From: Clostridiales bacterium CCNA10
Lineage (GTDB): Bacteria > Bacillota > Clostridia > Oscillospirales > Oscillospiraceae
DNA: 64,000 nt
NCBI GenBank assembly: GCA_003573975.1
Contig: AP018533.1
Location: 372,001 to 436,000, forward strand
Direction: 5' to 3'
Part shown: piece by piece, positions 19,078 to 28,343 of the stretch
Layout: the number at the start of each line of letters is the position of its first letter
Position numbering within the stretch: the first letter of the stretch is position 1
Translations under genes and position numbers: made by a program
The notes under the pieces: model-generated
Seen by the model: only the letters and a program-made list of their open reading frames with translations
Told to the model about the DNA's origin: nothing
The model's database searches: none

Positions 19078-19682
19078 TCAGCTATATCGAGTACCTGAAC
19101 ATACCTATCGCTTTAGGTCTGGCTATTATCGGCGTTTTTTTGATCATGCAGATCGTTGGCGAAATTTTGGAGTTTAAGGGGAAAGTCGTCCCCGAGTTCA
19201 TTAAGATCAGGAAATATTTTGCTCGGAAGAAGCAGGAACGGCAGACCATGCGAGAAATGTCCGCGACGATTCACGATGTGAAGACCGTGTTGAACAGCGT
19301 GGAATCCCATTACAGCGAAGATAATATCGCCAAGCGTGACGCCTGGATGAAATGGGTAAATGATAGAGCAGTGGTGTATGATCAGTCCATTGAGGTTCTG
19401 AAAGAAGAAATGGAGAAGAACACCGAAATCACCATGTCTCTCTACATTGAAAGCAAGCGCAGCTCGATCATAAGTTTTGCCTCGTACTGCGTTTGCCCCG
19501 ATAATCCTGTGACCAGGGAGCAGTTTAAGCGAGTCTTTCGGATCTATGCGGAATATGAGGAGATCATCAAAGACAACGATCTTCAAAATGGAGAAGCAGA
19601 CATCGCTATTCGCATCATTCGAGAAGCGTACGAAAACCACTTGAGAAACGGGTCATTTGTCGAGGATGTGCATGGATACTGA
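19074..19682 (+). CDS. Phage membrane-anchored coiled-coil protein
   Basis: A 202-residue protein with one N-terminal membrane segment (residues ~10-32, IPIALGLAIIGVFLIMQIVGEI), then a charged helical cytoplasmic region. Such a gene usually lies just before the holin and endolysin in Firmicutes prophages, but neither follows, so the lysis module appears to have been lost. Base composition drops from here on. Confidence 0.65.
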   Translation: MISYIEYLNIPIALGLAIIGVFLIMQIVGEILEFKGKVVPEFIKIRKYFARKKQERQTMREMSATIHDVKTVLNSVESHYSEDNIAKRDAWMKWVNDRAVVYDQSIEVLKEEMEKNTEITMSLYIESKRSSIISFASYCVCPDNPVTREQFKRVFRIYAEYEEIIKDNDLQNGEADIAIRIIREAYENHLRNGSFVEDVHGY

Positions 19683-19738
19683 TGCGAGTGGATCTGGCCT
19701 CTGCTCCTGTATCTAAAGCGGCAGAACGGTGTAAAAAG

Positions 19739-19791
19739 AGGTGTAGGAGAGTCGATTATTCCTCGATTACTCCTACACCTTGACCGTTTTT
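19739..19791 (+). terminator. Long hairpin ending the phage module
   Basis: AGGTGTAGGAG pairs with CTCCTACACCT around an inner TCGA/TCGA hairpin, followed shortly by GTTTTT. It separates the GC-rich phage genes from the AT-rich fragment island. Confidence 0.6.
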
Positions 19792-19829
19792 GCCTTGGGG
19801 TTACGGGATAATTGGTTTTTATTATAGAG

Positions 19830-20297
19830 ATGAAAGAAGTATTCAAAGAAATTCCTTTTGGCATAGAGCATACTCTCAAAGTTTTGAAAAATGCAGAAGA
19901 TATAATGAAAGGAGAAAATATCGGAGAGGAAGAAAAAGAATTCATCAGTATTATTGCTATACTACATGATATTGGTGCGGTTGAAGCACAAAAAAAATAC
20001 AGTTCTATTGATGGTGTCTATCAAGAAAAGGAAGGACCAGAAATAGCGAAAGAAATATTAAAAAAGGTAGGCTATAACAAAAATATTGATAGAATATGCT
20101 TTATAATAGGCAACCATCATACTCCATCTAAAATTGATGGACTTGATTTTCAAATACAATGGGAAGCTGATTTGCTTGAAAATTTAACGGTTATGGATAA
20201 AGAAAAAGAACAGGAAAAGATAAAAAAGTGTATAGATGAAAACTTTAAAACAAACACAGGAAAAAGGATAGCTTATAATCGCTTTATTTTAGATTAG
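19830..20297 (+). CDS. HD-domain phosphohydrolase-like protein, AT-rich foreign gene
   Basis: A 155-residue protein. The HD signature is His in GIEHTL near residue 13, HD in ILHDIGA near residue 50 and HH in IGNHHTP near residue 100, consistent with a small metal-dependent phosphohydrolase. The start is ATG 19830; the upstream TTG at 19812 is less likely. The gene is far more AT-rich than the host, with AAA/ATA-rich codons, indicating recent acquisition. Its substrate cannot be told. It is probably full length. Confidence 0.7.
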   Translation: MKEVFKEIPFGIEHTLKVLKNAEDIMKGENIGEEEKEFISIIAILHDIGAVEAQKKYSSIDGVYQEKEGPEIAKEILKKVGYNKNIDRICFIIGNHHTPSKIDGLDFQIQWEADLLENLTVMDKEKEQEKIKKCIDENFKTNTGKRIAYNRFILD

Positions 20298-20347
20298 TAG
20301 TAGATTATTACAGTTATGTATTTTATATCGCAAAGAAAAAATAGTAG

Positions 20348-20602
20348 TTAAGTTTAACCCTAAGGTTAAATGATGAATATGTTGAGGGCATTTTTGTTTC
20401 TGGTGAAATGCAATCGCAGGGTATAGGTAAAATTCTGCTGAATTATGCAAAGGATAAAAGGAATAAGTTGTACTTGAACGTATACCAAAAGAACGCACGG
20501 GCAATATCTTTTTATAAGAGAGAAGGATTTGAGATTCAGCATAGTGGCTTAGATGAGGCTACCGGAGAAAAAGATTATGTAATGACATGGCAACACAAAT
20601 AG
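20348..20602 (+). pseudogene. GNAT acetyltransferase, 5'-truncated
   Basis: The frame opens after a stop at 20345 without a plausible start and reads NDEYVEGIFVSGEMQSQGIGKILL ... NARAISFYKREGFEI in shorter motifs: QSQGIGK is the acetyl-CoA loop and FYKREGF the usual GNAT C-terminal strand. About the first 60-70 residues are missing, so it is a remnant. AT-rich like its neighbour. Confidence 0.75.
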
Positions 20603-20695
20603 AAATTCAAGCTTGTCGAACTGAATCAATTTTACATAGCAGTCATGCACTATGGTGTGTGGCTGCTAATTTTTTTGCGAAAGGAGCAGATGCAA

Positions 20696-21580
20696 ATGAA
20701 ATTAGTTTTGGCTGAAAAGCCCTCGGTTGCACAGAGCATTGCCAAAGTGTTAGGTGCTGCCAAGCGTGAGGATGGCTACTTAGAGGGAAACGGATATGTG
20801 GTCAGCTGGTGTGTGGGGCATTTGGTGGAACTGGCACAGCCGGAAGCCTATGATGCGAAGTACAGCAAATGGGCTTATGCAGATCTGCCTATTTTCCCGA
20901 TGGACTGGCAGTATGAGGTTTCTGCCGGTACGAAAAAACAGTTTGGGATTCTGAAAAAGCTCATGGCCAGAGAAGATGTTGCGAGTCTTGTGTGTGCAAC
21001 AGATGCCGGTCGTGAGGGCGAGCTGATCTTTCGGTTGGTGTACCACAAAGCCGGGTGCAGAAAGCCGTTTGAGCGGCTTTGGATTTCCTCGATGGAAGAT
21101 GTAGCAATCAAGGAGGGCTTTGAAAATCTCAGGTCTGGAACGGAATATGATGCTTTGTATGAAGCAGCACTGTGCCGAGAGCGAGCCGACTGGATTGTTG
21201 GCATTAACGCTACTCGACTTTTTTCAACCCTTTACGGGCAGACCCTGAATGTCGGTCGTGTTATGACCCCTACCCTTGCCATGGCTGTCATGCGGGAAGC
21301 TGCCATTTCCGCATTCAAGCCCGAACCGTTCTACATTGTTCAGATTGGACTGGACGAGTTTATTGCATCAAGTGAACGCTACAAGAAAAAGTCAGAAGCT
21401 GAAACTATCTGCAACGGTTGTTCTGTAGCAATCGTCACCAAAGCAGAATGTAAGGAGAAAACAGAAAAGCCGCCTGCGCTCTATGACCTGACCAGTTTAC
21501 AGAGAGAAGCCAACCGTGTGCTTGGCTACACGGCACAGCAGACCTTAGACTATCATGATCTCCTTTTCCATCTTCGGTAG
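20696..21580 (+). pseudogene. topB: DNA topoisomerase III, truncated after N-terminal ~290 residues
   Basis: Starts at ATG 20696 with GCGAAAGGAG upstream. The Toprim domain is complete (KLVLAEKPSVAQSIA, the CATDAGREGELIFR acidic motif), followed by the start of the cleavage core (NVGRVMTPTLAM, LYDLTSLQREAN). It then breaks after QTLDY, before the catalytic tyrosine motif SYPRT/TYPRTD, into an unrelated 7-residue tail. Family length is ~600-700. Such topB genes are cargo of integrative conjugative elements, so this is a decayed element fragment. Confidence 0.88.
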
Positions 21581-21592
21581 GGATAGGTTTTA

Positions 21593-21808
21593 CTAATAAG
21601 CAGAGCTTGTAATTTCAAAGCTAAAATTCATATCTGCATTTATGGTGGCTTCTTCATTTGTGGCTGGTTGTATCACAAACTCAAATGTAGGTTCATAGTC
21701 CCCGTCCTGCAAGGTTTCTCCACCCAAAATCTCGATATGATAGCAATCAGCTTTGGCTGGGTATCCTCTTGCTAAGAATTTGCTAATAGGACCACCCAAC
21801 GGACACAT
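21593..21808 (-). CDS. Hypothetical 71-residue fragment
   Basis: An acidic reading frame (GGPISKFLARGYPAKAD ... FEITSSAY) facing the truncated topB. No domain recognised and no convincing ribosome site. It is probably the C-terminal scrap of a larger gene from the same decayed mobile element. Confidence 0.3.
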   Translation of the reverse strand: MCPLGGPISKFLARGYPAKADCYHIEILGGETLQDGDYEPTFEFVIQPATNEEATINADMNFSFEITSSAY

Positions 21809-21924
21809 AAAACTGCGTCAGAATAGGTGTTTTGCACCATAAAGTTCGTTTACTACAAGTCATTCTGCGTAAGGGATAATATTGGAAGTTACATCCGAAC
21901 CGTGTATCACATGGTAAGCCATAC

Positions 21925-21968
21925 TCCTAAGGGTGAGGCTGGGGGTTCGATTCCCTTCTGGCGTGCCA
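21925..21968 (+). other. 3' half of tRNA-Arg(CCU): probable attachment-site remnant
   Basis: The sequence runs from the anticodon loop (TCCTAA) through GGGTG, the T-arm GGGGG-TTCGATT-CCCTT, the 3' acceptor strand CTGGCGT, a discriminator base and CCA. No matching 5' acceptor strand (ACGCCAG-like) or CACCC anticodon arm precedes it, so it is not a complete tRNA. Homology starting at the anticodon loop is the usual crossover point of tyrosine integrases, so this marks the right end of the prophage/mobile island. Confidence 0.75.
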
Positions 21969-21969
21969 C

Positions 21970-22006
21970 GTCGGAGTAAGCTATGTATCGCTTGCTCCGA
22001 CTTATT
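21970..22006 (+). terminator. tRNA-type intrinsic terminator
   Basis: GTCGGAGTAAGC pairs with GCTTGCTCCGAC over an 8-nt loop, followed by TTATT. It lies immediately after the tRNA CCA end and would be the original terminator of tRNA-Arg. Confidence 0.75.
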
Positions 22007-22083
22007 CTATAAATCAGAGCGCGCTCACGCAGCAGATCCTCCTCTCCAAACCAAACCCGTTGCTGCTGGAGTCTGGTTCGAGT

Positions 22084-22106
22084 CCGCCGCTTTGCGGCGG
22101 TTTTTT
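22084..22106 (+). terminator. Intrinsic terminator upstream of spoIIE
   Basis: CCGCCGC-TTT-GCGGCGG followed by six T. It insulates spoIIE from the island. Confidence 0.8.
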
Positions 22107-22240
22107 ATTGTACAGAACGATCAAGTTAAACCGCTCTTTGTGAGTTGGAGCAGACACCGTCTTGCTTTCCCGACCGCCGCTCAGGACTGTGACTGTCAGC
22201 TTTTTCGGCGAAGGGTGTCTTTTTTGCACAAACCCTGCTT

Positions 22241-22274
22241 TTGACATTGTTTTTCCACATAATGGGAATATAAT
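22241..22274 (+). promoter_or_regulatory. spoIIE promoter with 22-bp spacer (Spo0A-type)
   Basis: TTGACA at 22241-22246 and TATAAT at 22269-22274 are separated by 22 bp. In Bacillus, the Spo0A-activated sigma-A promoters of spoIIG and spoIIE have this same abnormal 21-22 bp spacing. The bases around the -35 (TTTTGACA, reverse TGTCAAAA) resemble a 0A box (TGTCGAA). Regulation by Spo0A~P is inferred. Confidence 0.65.
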
Positions 22275-22333
22275 GACTCCTACACAGCCGTGCGGGCCGA
22301 CGGAGGCCTGCCGGAACAAAGGAGGAGCGGCGT

Positions 22334-24670
22334 ATGCAGGCCAAGGAGACGGTGCAAACCAGGTGGAACAGGCTGCGGAGACAGCGGGGAACGGGGGAGA
22401 AGGTGAGCGTGGATGCAACCGCCCTGATGCGCTTTGCGGATACGGCCATCCATTTTCTTCTGGCGGCGGTGCTGGCCGGTGCGTCGGTGTTTGGGGACTA
22501 CGCTCCCTTTGGAGTAGCGCTGGTTGGGGCGGCGGGCTCCGGCGTGTGCGGTGCGGCGGCGCTGGTGGGGGCCTGCTTCGGCTATATGGTGCTGCTGGGC
22601 TTTGCGGACGGGCTGCGGTATGCCGCCGCAGCCATCTTGACCTTTGCGGTGGGCTTCGCCTTCTATGACTGGAAACTCCTCCGAAGGCCCTGGGCCATGC
22701 CTCTGGTCGCCGGGTTCATCAATAGCTGCACCGGCTTCATCTACCTGTCCGAGGGAGGCTGGCGGACGGTGGACGTAATCTATTTCCTGACTGAGTTGGT
22801 CCTGATTGTGGCATCCGGCTGGTGCTACCGGCAGCTGCTGCTCCCCATGCGGGCGGGCCGGGGGGTGGAGCTGCTTTCCCCCGCGAGGCGGGCCAGCCTG
22901 ACGGTGCTGCTGTGCACCGTGCTGATGTCCCTGTCCGGCCTGTATCTGGTCAAGGACATCTCCCTGGGGCGGGCTTTGGCGGTGGCGGCGGTGCTGGCGG
23001 CGGCCTGGCAGGGTGGGATCGCCGCAGGGGCGGTGCTGGGCATGGCCGCCGGTCTGTCCATGGATCTGGCGACCAATGGGGTCCCGCTGTATGCCATGGC
23101 CTTCGGGCTGTCCGGTCTGGCCGCCGGGGCCGTCCGGGGGAAAGGGAGGCTGCGGGCCGCCGGGGTCTATCTGCTGGCCAACGGAGGGGCGGTGCTGTGG
23201 ACCTGGGACCGTGGTCTGCCCCTGTCCGTGTTGTATGAGGCGCTTCTGGGCGCTGCCGCGTTCCTCCTGCTGCCGGAGCGCCCTCTGCGGCGGCTGGGGA
23301 GCTGGCTGGCTCCGGAGGGAAGCGTCTCCGCCGATCAGAGGGCCCAGGCCCGGGTCAAACAGCGGCTGGAGGCCACCGCCCAGGCCTTCCGTACCTTGTA
23401 CGACACCATGCGGGCCTCCTTTTGTCCGCCCAGGAACGATAACGACATGGCTACGGTATTTGACCGGGCGGCCTGCCGGGTGTGCCGGGGCTGTACGCTG
23501 CGCTCCAGCTGCTGGGAGCGGGACTATGTGACCACCTTCAACGCACTGAACGACGCCACCCAGGCCATGCTGGACCGGGGGCGTGGGGAGGCGGAGGATT
23601 TCCCCGGCTATTTTTCCAGCCGGTGTCTCCATTTCCGGGCGTTCCTGGCTGCGGTGAATGAGGAGCTCACTGCCCTGCTCTACCGCCGTCAGTACAACAG
23701 CCGAATCCAGGACAGCCGGGCTGCGGTGTGCCGCCAGTACGGTCAGCTCTCCGCCCTGCTGGGGGCTGCTGCCGCCGAACTGGGGGAGGAACTGATCCCG
23801 GACCCGGCAGCCGACCGGCGTCTGCGGCAGCGGCTGGCAGGGATGGGGGACCGGGTGCGGGGCGGTGTGTTCCGGGACGGGCGGGGGCGGTTGAGGATCG
23901 AGCTGGAGGGCCCGGACTGCCCCCTTCTGGCCGCCCCGGAGGAACTGGCGGAGCTGGCCGGCCTGATGGAGGCGCCCATGCGCCTGGAGGACCAGGATGG
24001 GGACCACCTGACGCTGATCCAGCAGGAGCCCCTGATGGCGGTGGCCGGGATCGCCGCCCGGAAGAAGGATGGGGAGACGGTGAGCGGGGACGCGGGCACC
24101 TATTTCAAGCGGGGGGACGGTACCCTGTATGTCCTTCTGTGCGATGGAATGGGAAGCGGCCCCCAGGCCAACCGGGAGAGCAGTCTGGCGCTGCGGTTGC
24201 TGGAGCAGTTCCTCCAGGCCGGCGTGGAGACGGAGCACGCCCTGGTCACGCTCAACTCCGCCCTGGCCCTCCGGGGGGAGGAGGCCGGAGGCTTCACCAC
24301 GGTGGATCTGCTTCAGGTGGATCTGTTCACCGGGGATGGAGTGGTGTTTAAGCTGGGGGCGGCCCCTACCTATGTGCGAAAGGGCGGGACTGTGCGGAGG
24401 ATCTCCGGGGCTTCCCTCCCGGCGGGGCTGGCGGCGGAGGAGCGGAGCGCCCCCGACCGCTTTCCTATTCACCTGTCCCCTGGGGACTGTGTGCTTCTGG
24501 TGAGCGACGGGGTGACGGGTACGGAGGATGACAGCTGGCTCCGGGAGCGGCTGGTCAAATTTGACCAGGGCAGTCCCAAGGAACTGGCTCGGGATCTGAT
24601 TACCCACAGTCCACAGGGGGCCACTGATGACAGCACCGCCCTGGTGATCCGGCTGGAAAAACGGGAGTAG
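22334..24670 (+). CDS. spoIIE: Stage II sporulation protein E (SpoIIE phosphatase)
   Basis: A 778-residue protein with AAAGGAGGAG before the ATG. Residues ~35-310 contain about ten membrane helices; a central region with CRVCRGCTLRSSCW cysteines follows, and the C-terminal ~220 residues are a PP2C phosphatase with DGMGSG and LVSDGVTG metal-binding motifs. SpoIIE dephosphorylates the anti-anti-sigma factor SpoIIAA at the septum and so activates sigma F in the forespore. Length and domain order match the family, and its promoter is of the Spo0A type. Confidence 0.96.
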   Translation: MQAKETVQTRWNRLRRQRGTGEKVSVDATALMRFADTAIHFLLAAVLAGASVFGDYAPFGVALVGAAGSGVCGAAALVGACFGYMVLLGFADGLRYAAAAILTFAVGFAFYDWKLLRRPWAMPLVAGFINSCTGFIYLSEGGWRTVDVIYFLTELVLIVASGWCYRQLLLPMRAGRGVELLSPARRASLTVLLCTVLMSLSGLYLVKDISLGRALAVAAVLAAAWQGGIAAGAVLGMAAGLSMDLATNGVPLYAMAFGLSGLAAGAVRGKGRLRAAGVYLLANGGAVLWTWDRGLPLSVLYEALLGAAAFLLLPERPLRRLGSWLAPEGSVSADQRAQARVKQRLEATAQAFRTLYDTMRASFCPPRNDNDMATVFDRAACRVCRGCTLRSSCWERDYVTTFNALNDATQAMLDRGRGEAEDFPGYFSSRCLHFRAFLAAVNEELTALLYRRQYNSRIQDSRAAVCRQYGQLSALLGAAAAELGEELIPDPAADRRLRQRLAGMGDRVRGGVFRDGRGRLRIELEGPDCPLLAAPEELAELAGLMEAPMRLEDQDGDHLTLIQQEPLMAVAGIAARKKDGETVSGDAGTYFKRGDGTLYVLLCDGMGSGPQANRESSLALRLLEQFLQAGVETEHALVTLNSALALRGEEAGGFTTVDLLQVDLFTGDGVVFKLGAAPTYVRKGGTVRRISGASLPAGLAAEERSAPDRFPIHLSPGDCVLLVSDGVTGTEDDSWLRERLVKFDQGSPKELARDLITHSPQGATDDSTALVIRLEKRE

Positions 24671-24745
24671 AGGAAATTCCGGGAGAAACTGGGGAGAAAT
24701 GAGGGCAGACCCTTGTAAAATAGGGGAAAACGCATTATAATAAAA

Positions 24746-24776
24746 GCCTGTCCAGAAAACTTGGACAGGCTTTTTT
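24746..24776 (+). terminator. Intrinsic terminator of spoIIE
   Basis: GCCTGTCCA and TGGACAGGC form a 9-bp stem followed by six T. Confidence 0.9.
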
Positions 24777-24898
24777 AAATTCCGGTCAGGCTCCGTCAGT
24801 GCTTCCCTGTGGGGAGCAGATCCCGAGCGCCGCTGGAGACACAGTACAGAGCGAGATCAAATATACTGAAAATACTCTGAGGAATGGAGAGAACTACT

Positions 24899-26293
24899 AT
24901 GGACCGCACCACTATTGCCGCGATCTTCGCGGATCAGGAGGCGCTGGGCGGCCAGACGGTCACCGTCTGCGGCTGGGCCCGCACCATCCGGGACATGAAG
25001 ACCTTCGGCTTCATCGAGCTCAACGACGGCTCCTGCTTTAAGAACCTGCAGGTCGTCATGGACGCCAATGTGCTGGAGAATTATAAGGAGATCGCCGGAC
25101 AGAACGTGGGCGCGGCCCTTGTGGTCGTGGGCCAGGTGGTCCTGACCCCCGGGGCCAAGCAGCCCCTGGAGGTAAAGGCCTCCTCCATCGCGGTGGAGGG
25201 CCCCTCCGCCCCGGACTACCCCCTCCAGAAGAAGCGCCACGGGGTGGAGTTCCTGCGCACCATCCAGCATCTGCGCCCCCGGACCAACCTGTTTTCCGCC
25301 GCCTTTCGGGTGCGGAGCGTGGCTGCCCACGCCATCCACTGCTTCTTCCAGGGCCGGGGCTTCGTCTATGTCCACACGCCTATCATCACCGCCAGCGACT
25401 GCGAGGGCGCCGGCGAGATGTTCCAAGTGACCACCCTGGATCTGGAGAACGTGCCCAAGAACGAGGACGGCACTGTGGACTACTCCAAGGACTTCTTTGG
25501 CAAACGGGCCAGCCTGACCGTCTCCGGCCAGCTCAACGCGGAGAACTTCGCCATGGCCTTCGGCAATGTGTACACCTTCGGCCCCACCTTCCGGGCGGAG
25601 AACTCCAACACCCAGCGCCACGCCGCCGAGTTCTGGATGATCGAGCCTGAGATGGCCTTCGCGGACTTGGGCGACTATATGGACAACGCCGAGGCCATGA
25701 TCAAATATGTGATCCGCACGGTGCTGGAAAAGTGCCCCAACGAGATCAGCTTCTTCAACTCCTTTGTGGATAAGGGCCTGAAAGAGCGGCTGGAGCACGT
25801 GGCCTCCTCCGACTTTGCCCGGGTGAGCTACACCGACGCGGTGGAGATTCTGGAGAAGAACAACGACAAATTTGACTTCAAGGTGTACTGGGGCTGCGAC
25901 CTTCAGACGGAGCATGAGCGCTACCTCACCGAGCAGGTGTATAAGCGCCCGGTGTTCGTCACCGACTACCCCAAGGAGATCAAGGCCTTCTATATGCGCC
26001 TCAACGACGACGGCAAGACCGTGGCCGCCGCCGACTGCCTGGTCCCCGGCATTGGCGAGCTCATCGGCGGCTCCCAGCGTGAGGAGCGGCTGGAGGTGCT
26101 GGAGGCCCGCATCAAAGAGCTGGGCATGGACCCGGAGGACTACTGGTGGTACTGCGACCTGCGCAAGTACGGCACCTGCCGCCACGCCGGCTACGGCATG
26201 GGCTTCGAGCGGATGGTCATGTACCTCACCGGCGTGAACAACATCCGCGATACCCTGCCCCACCCCCGGACCGTGGGCAACGCGGAGTTCTAA
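24899..26293 (+). CDS. asnS: Asparaginyl-tRNA synthetase
   Basis: A 464-residue class IIb aminoacyl-tRNA synthetase. The start at 24899 is preferred over 24884 because GGAGAG sits eight bases before it. Residues ~10-110 form the OB-fold anticodon-binding domain. The catalytic core has motif 2 around [21 protein letters not shown] and motif 3 [15 protein letters not shown]; the end PRTVGNAEF is typical of AsnRS, not AspRS. It charges tRNA-Asn in the cytosol. No T-box leader could be recognised in the 120 bp upstream. Confidence 0.96.
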   Translation: MDRTTIAAIFADQEALGGQTVTVCGWARTIRDMKTFGFIELNDGSCFKNLQVVMDANVLENYKEIAGQNVGAALVVVGQVVLTPGAKQPLEVKASSIAVEGPSAPDYPLQKKRHGVEFLRTIQHLRPRTNLFSAAFRVRSVAAHAIHCFFQGRGFVYVHTPIITASDCEGAGEMFQVTTLDLENVPKNEDGTVDYSKDFFGKRASLTVSGQLNAENFAMAFGNVYTFGPTFRAENSNTQRHAAEFWMIEPEMAFADLGDYMDNAEAMIKYVIRTVLEKCPNEISFFNSFVDKGLKERLEHVASSDFARVSYTDAVEILEKNNDKFDFKVYWGCDLQTEHERYLTEQVYKRPVFVTDYPKEIKAFYMRLNDDGKTVAAADCLVPGIGELIGGSQREERLEVLEARIKELGMDPEDYWWYCDLRKYGTCRHAGYGMGFERMVMYLTGVNNIRDTLPHPRTVGNAEF

Positions 26294-26320
26294 GCCTCAT
26301 AATTGTACCCCAAAACATGG

Positions 26321-26358
26321 ATGCGGCGGGAAGGTTTAACCTTCCCGCCGCATTTTTT
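26321..26358 (+). terminator. Intrinsic terminator of asnS
   Basis: ATGCGGCGGGAAGG and CCTTCCCGCCGCAT flank a TTTAA loop and are followed by TTTTTT. Confidence 0.9.
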
Positions 26359-26416
26359 ACCCATTGGTCACAAATCGGGCTGCCCGGTCGTATATCAGGT
26401 GAAAGGGGGCGAGGCC

Positions 26417-26905
26417 ATGACGGCGTGGAGCCGGCCGGATCAGGCAGAGCGCTTCATCCGGGAGTACGCCGATCCGATTCTGAGGGTGTGCGTTGCGTAT
26501 TCCCTGGGACGCGCTGACGCTCAGGATATCTGCCAGGACATTTTCCTCACCCTGCTGGAGGGGGAACGGGCCTTTCAAAGTCCGGCGCACGAGCGGGCTT
26601 TCATCCTGCGCTGTGCCATCAACGCCAGCAAGGATCTGTTGAAAAGCAGTCATATTCGGCGTACCGCGCCTCTGGAGGCGGCAGAGCGGGTGGCCGCCCC
26701 CGCACCCAGGGAGCTCCATGAGGTCTGGCAGGCGGTGGAGCGCCTCCCGGACCGGGAGCGGATCCTGGTCTATCTGTTTTATTGCGAGGGCTACGGCCTG
26801 GAGGAGGCCGCCGGGATGTGCGGTTGCTCCTACGCCGCCGCCCGCCAGCGGCTGAGCCGGGCCAGAAAGCGGCTGCGGTCAGAATTGGAGGTGTACGATG
26901 GCTGA
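26417..26905 (+). CDS. ECF-type RNA polymerase sigma factor
   Basis: A 162-residue protein with AAAGGGGGCGAGG before ATG 26417. Region 2 includes GRADAQDICQDIFL; region 4 holds an RLSRARKRLR recognition helix after LPDRERILVYLFY. It overlaps the next gene by 8 bp; that gene encodes a membrane-anchored DUF4179-like protein, the usual anti-sigma partner. The signal sensed is unknown. Confidence 0.88.
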   Translation: MTAWSRPDQAERFIREYADPILRVCVAYSLGRADAQDICQDIFLTLLEGERAFQSPAHERAFILRCAINASKDLLKSSHIRRTAPLEAAERVAAPAPRELHEVWQAVERLPDRERILVYLFYCEGYGLEEAAGMCGCSYAAARQRLSRARKRLRSELEVYDG

Positions 26906-28075
26906 CTTGAACCATTCCTTTGATCACTTTGCCTTCACATCGGAAGAAAAGGAACAGCTGACAGACCGCCTGCGGCAGGCGGCAGAACAGGAGGAGCGTA
27001 TGAAGGAGCCAACAAAACGTATCATTCGTCACACCGGGCACCGGCTTCTGATCGGGGCCGGGGCGGCGGCCGCGCTGACCATGGGGGCCCTGGCGGCCAC
27101 AGTGGGGGGCGGCCTGCTAGGCTATTTTGAGGCCCGGACCCCCGAGGATCAGAGCGCTCTGGAGAATGGCATCTACCGGCTGGACCGCAGCGAAAGTTGG
27201 AACGGCTGGACGGTTGCCCTCACCGACTGCGTGGGGGACAACGCCAACAGCTATGTGTGGGTGGAGGTGACCGCCCCGGAGGGGACGGCTTTGGGGGATG
27301 CGGCGGCCCTGGGGTATGACAGCGGCTATTTCGACCTGGACGCCAAGATCAAGCCGGAGCGGGAGGACCCGGCCGGGTCCTGGGGGTGGCAGGTGCTGGA
27401 GGTGGAGGACCCGGAGCCTGGCGACAACCGCCTGTCCTTCTGTATCGAGATGGATGTTTACTCCGCCCAGCAGCTGGCGGGCGGGCAGTGGGACTTCTCC
27501 ATCGGTCCCCTTCGGGATGTGTGGTTTACCGACCCGGGGACGGACCAGGCGGTCCGGTATGAGGACACCCAGCTGACCCAGGCCGTCCGGGACCATGTGT
27601 GGCAGTTTTCCGATGTGCGCCTGGACATCCCCGACCAGAGCGTACAGTGCGCACCGCAGATCGAGGTCCCCTACCTGGACGGCACCGCCACCCTCACCAG
27701 GCTGGAGATCACCCCCTGACCACCACAGTGCGGATCGAGGGCGGGGCCTGCTATGACCACCACGGGAGGGCAGCGGCGAAACAGGCCGGCTTGACGCCGC
27801 CCTCCCCCACAGATCCCGCCCAGTGGACGGAGTGCTGGAGGGAGCTGGAGACCGTTCTGGTTCTGAAGGACGGGACCACTCTGGAGCCCCCCGAAACCGG
27901 CGGCGGTTCCAGCTGTCAGGACGGGGTGAGCAGCGACACCTATCAGGGGGCGCCCTATGTGGAAAAGAAGTTCCAGTATGCGGAACAAAGGTATGATGTT
28001 GCCCCGCGGGTCATTGACCCCAGGCAGGTGGACTACATCCTGGTGTGCGGCGTGCGGGTGGAGCTGCCTGATTGA
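26898..28075 (+). pseudogene. DUF4179-type anti-sigma factor, frameshifted in a C run
   Basis: The first frame (26898-27719, 273 residues) has a cytoplasmic N-terminal region, one membrane segment at ~54-75 (LLIGAGAAAALTMGALAATVG) and an extracytoplasmic beta domain, ending abruptly at LEITP. A second frame continues the protein from ~27716 (LTTTVRIEGGACYDHHG) to 28075. Adding one C to the five-C run at ~27711-27715 restores a single 392-codon gene. This is a recent frameshift, a phase-variable tract or a sequencing error. The truncated form keeps the sigma-binding and membrane parts. Confidence 0.75.
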
Positions 28076-28127
28076 AGGAGCTGCCGCAAATTGTGAGGCG
28101 CAGTCCAAGGCAGGGAAAGAACACCTT

Positions 28128-28173
28128 AAAAAGTTGTCGGGAACCTCTGATCAAGAGGCTCCCGACAACTTTT
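28128..28173 (+). terminator. Strong intrinsic terminator after sigma/anti-sigma operon
   Basis: AAAAGTTGTCGGGA pairs with TCCCGACAACTTTT, with an ACCTC/GAGG inner stem and a 6-nt loop, then TTATTT. Confidence 0.9.
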
Positions 28174-28343
28174 ATTTCTTATTTTGAGAAGCTTATCGGG
28201 CGGAAGACCCATATCGTCGAAGCAAAGTCCGCCGTATCTCGGAACGCCCGGGGCGGGCATTCCTCGACTGCTCCCTTGCTTCTCCTCTCCAAACGGCACC
28301 CGCTGCGCTGGGCTGCCGTTTGGGGCCGCCTGCGGCGGCTCAC
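28174..28343. other. Hairpin-rich intergenic DNA, no gene
   Basis: Contains an AAACGGCA / TGCCGTTT hairpin and GCCGCC/GGCGGC near 28325. The string TCCTCTCCAAAC followed by ACCCG.TGC also occurs near 22040, so part of this is a dispersed intergenic repeat. No coding signal was seen. Confidence 0.5.

Noticed and set aside
21901..21968. Complete tRNA gene
   Set aside because: No 5' acceptor strand, D-arm or pairing anticodon stem upstream; only the 3' half is present.
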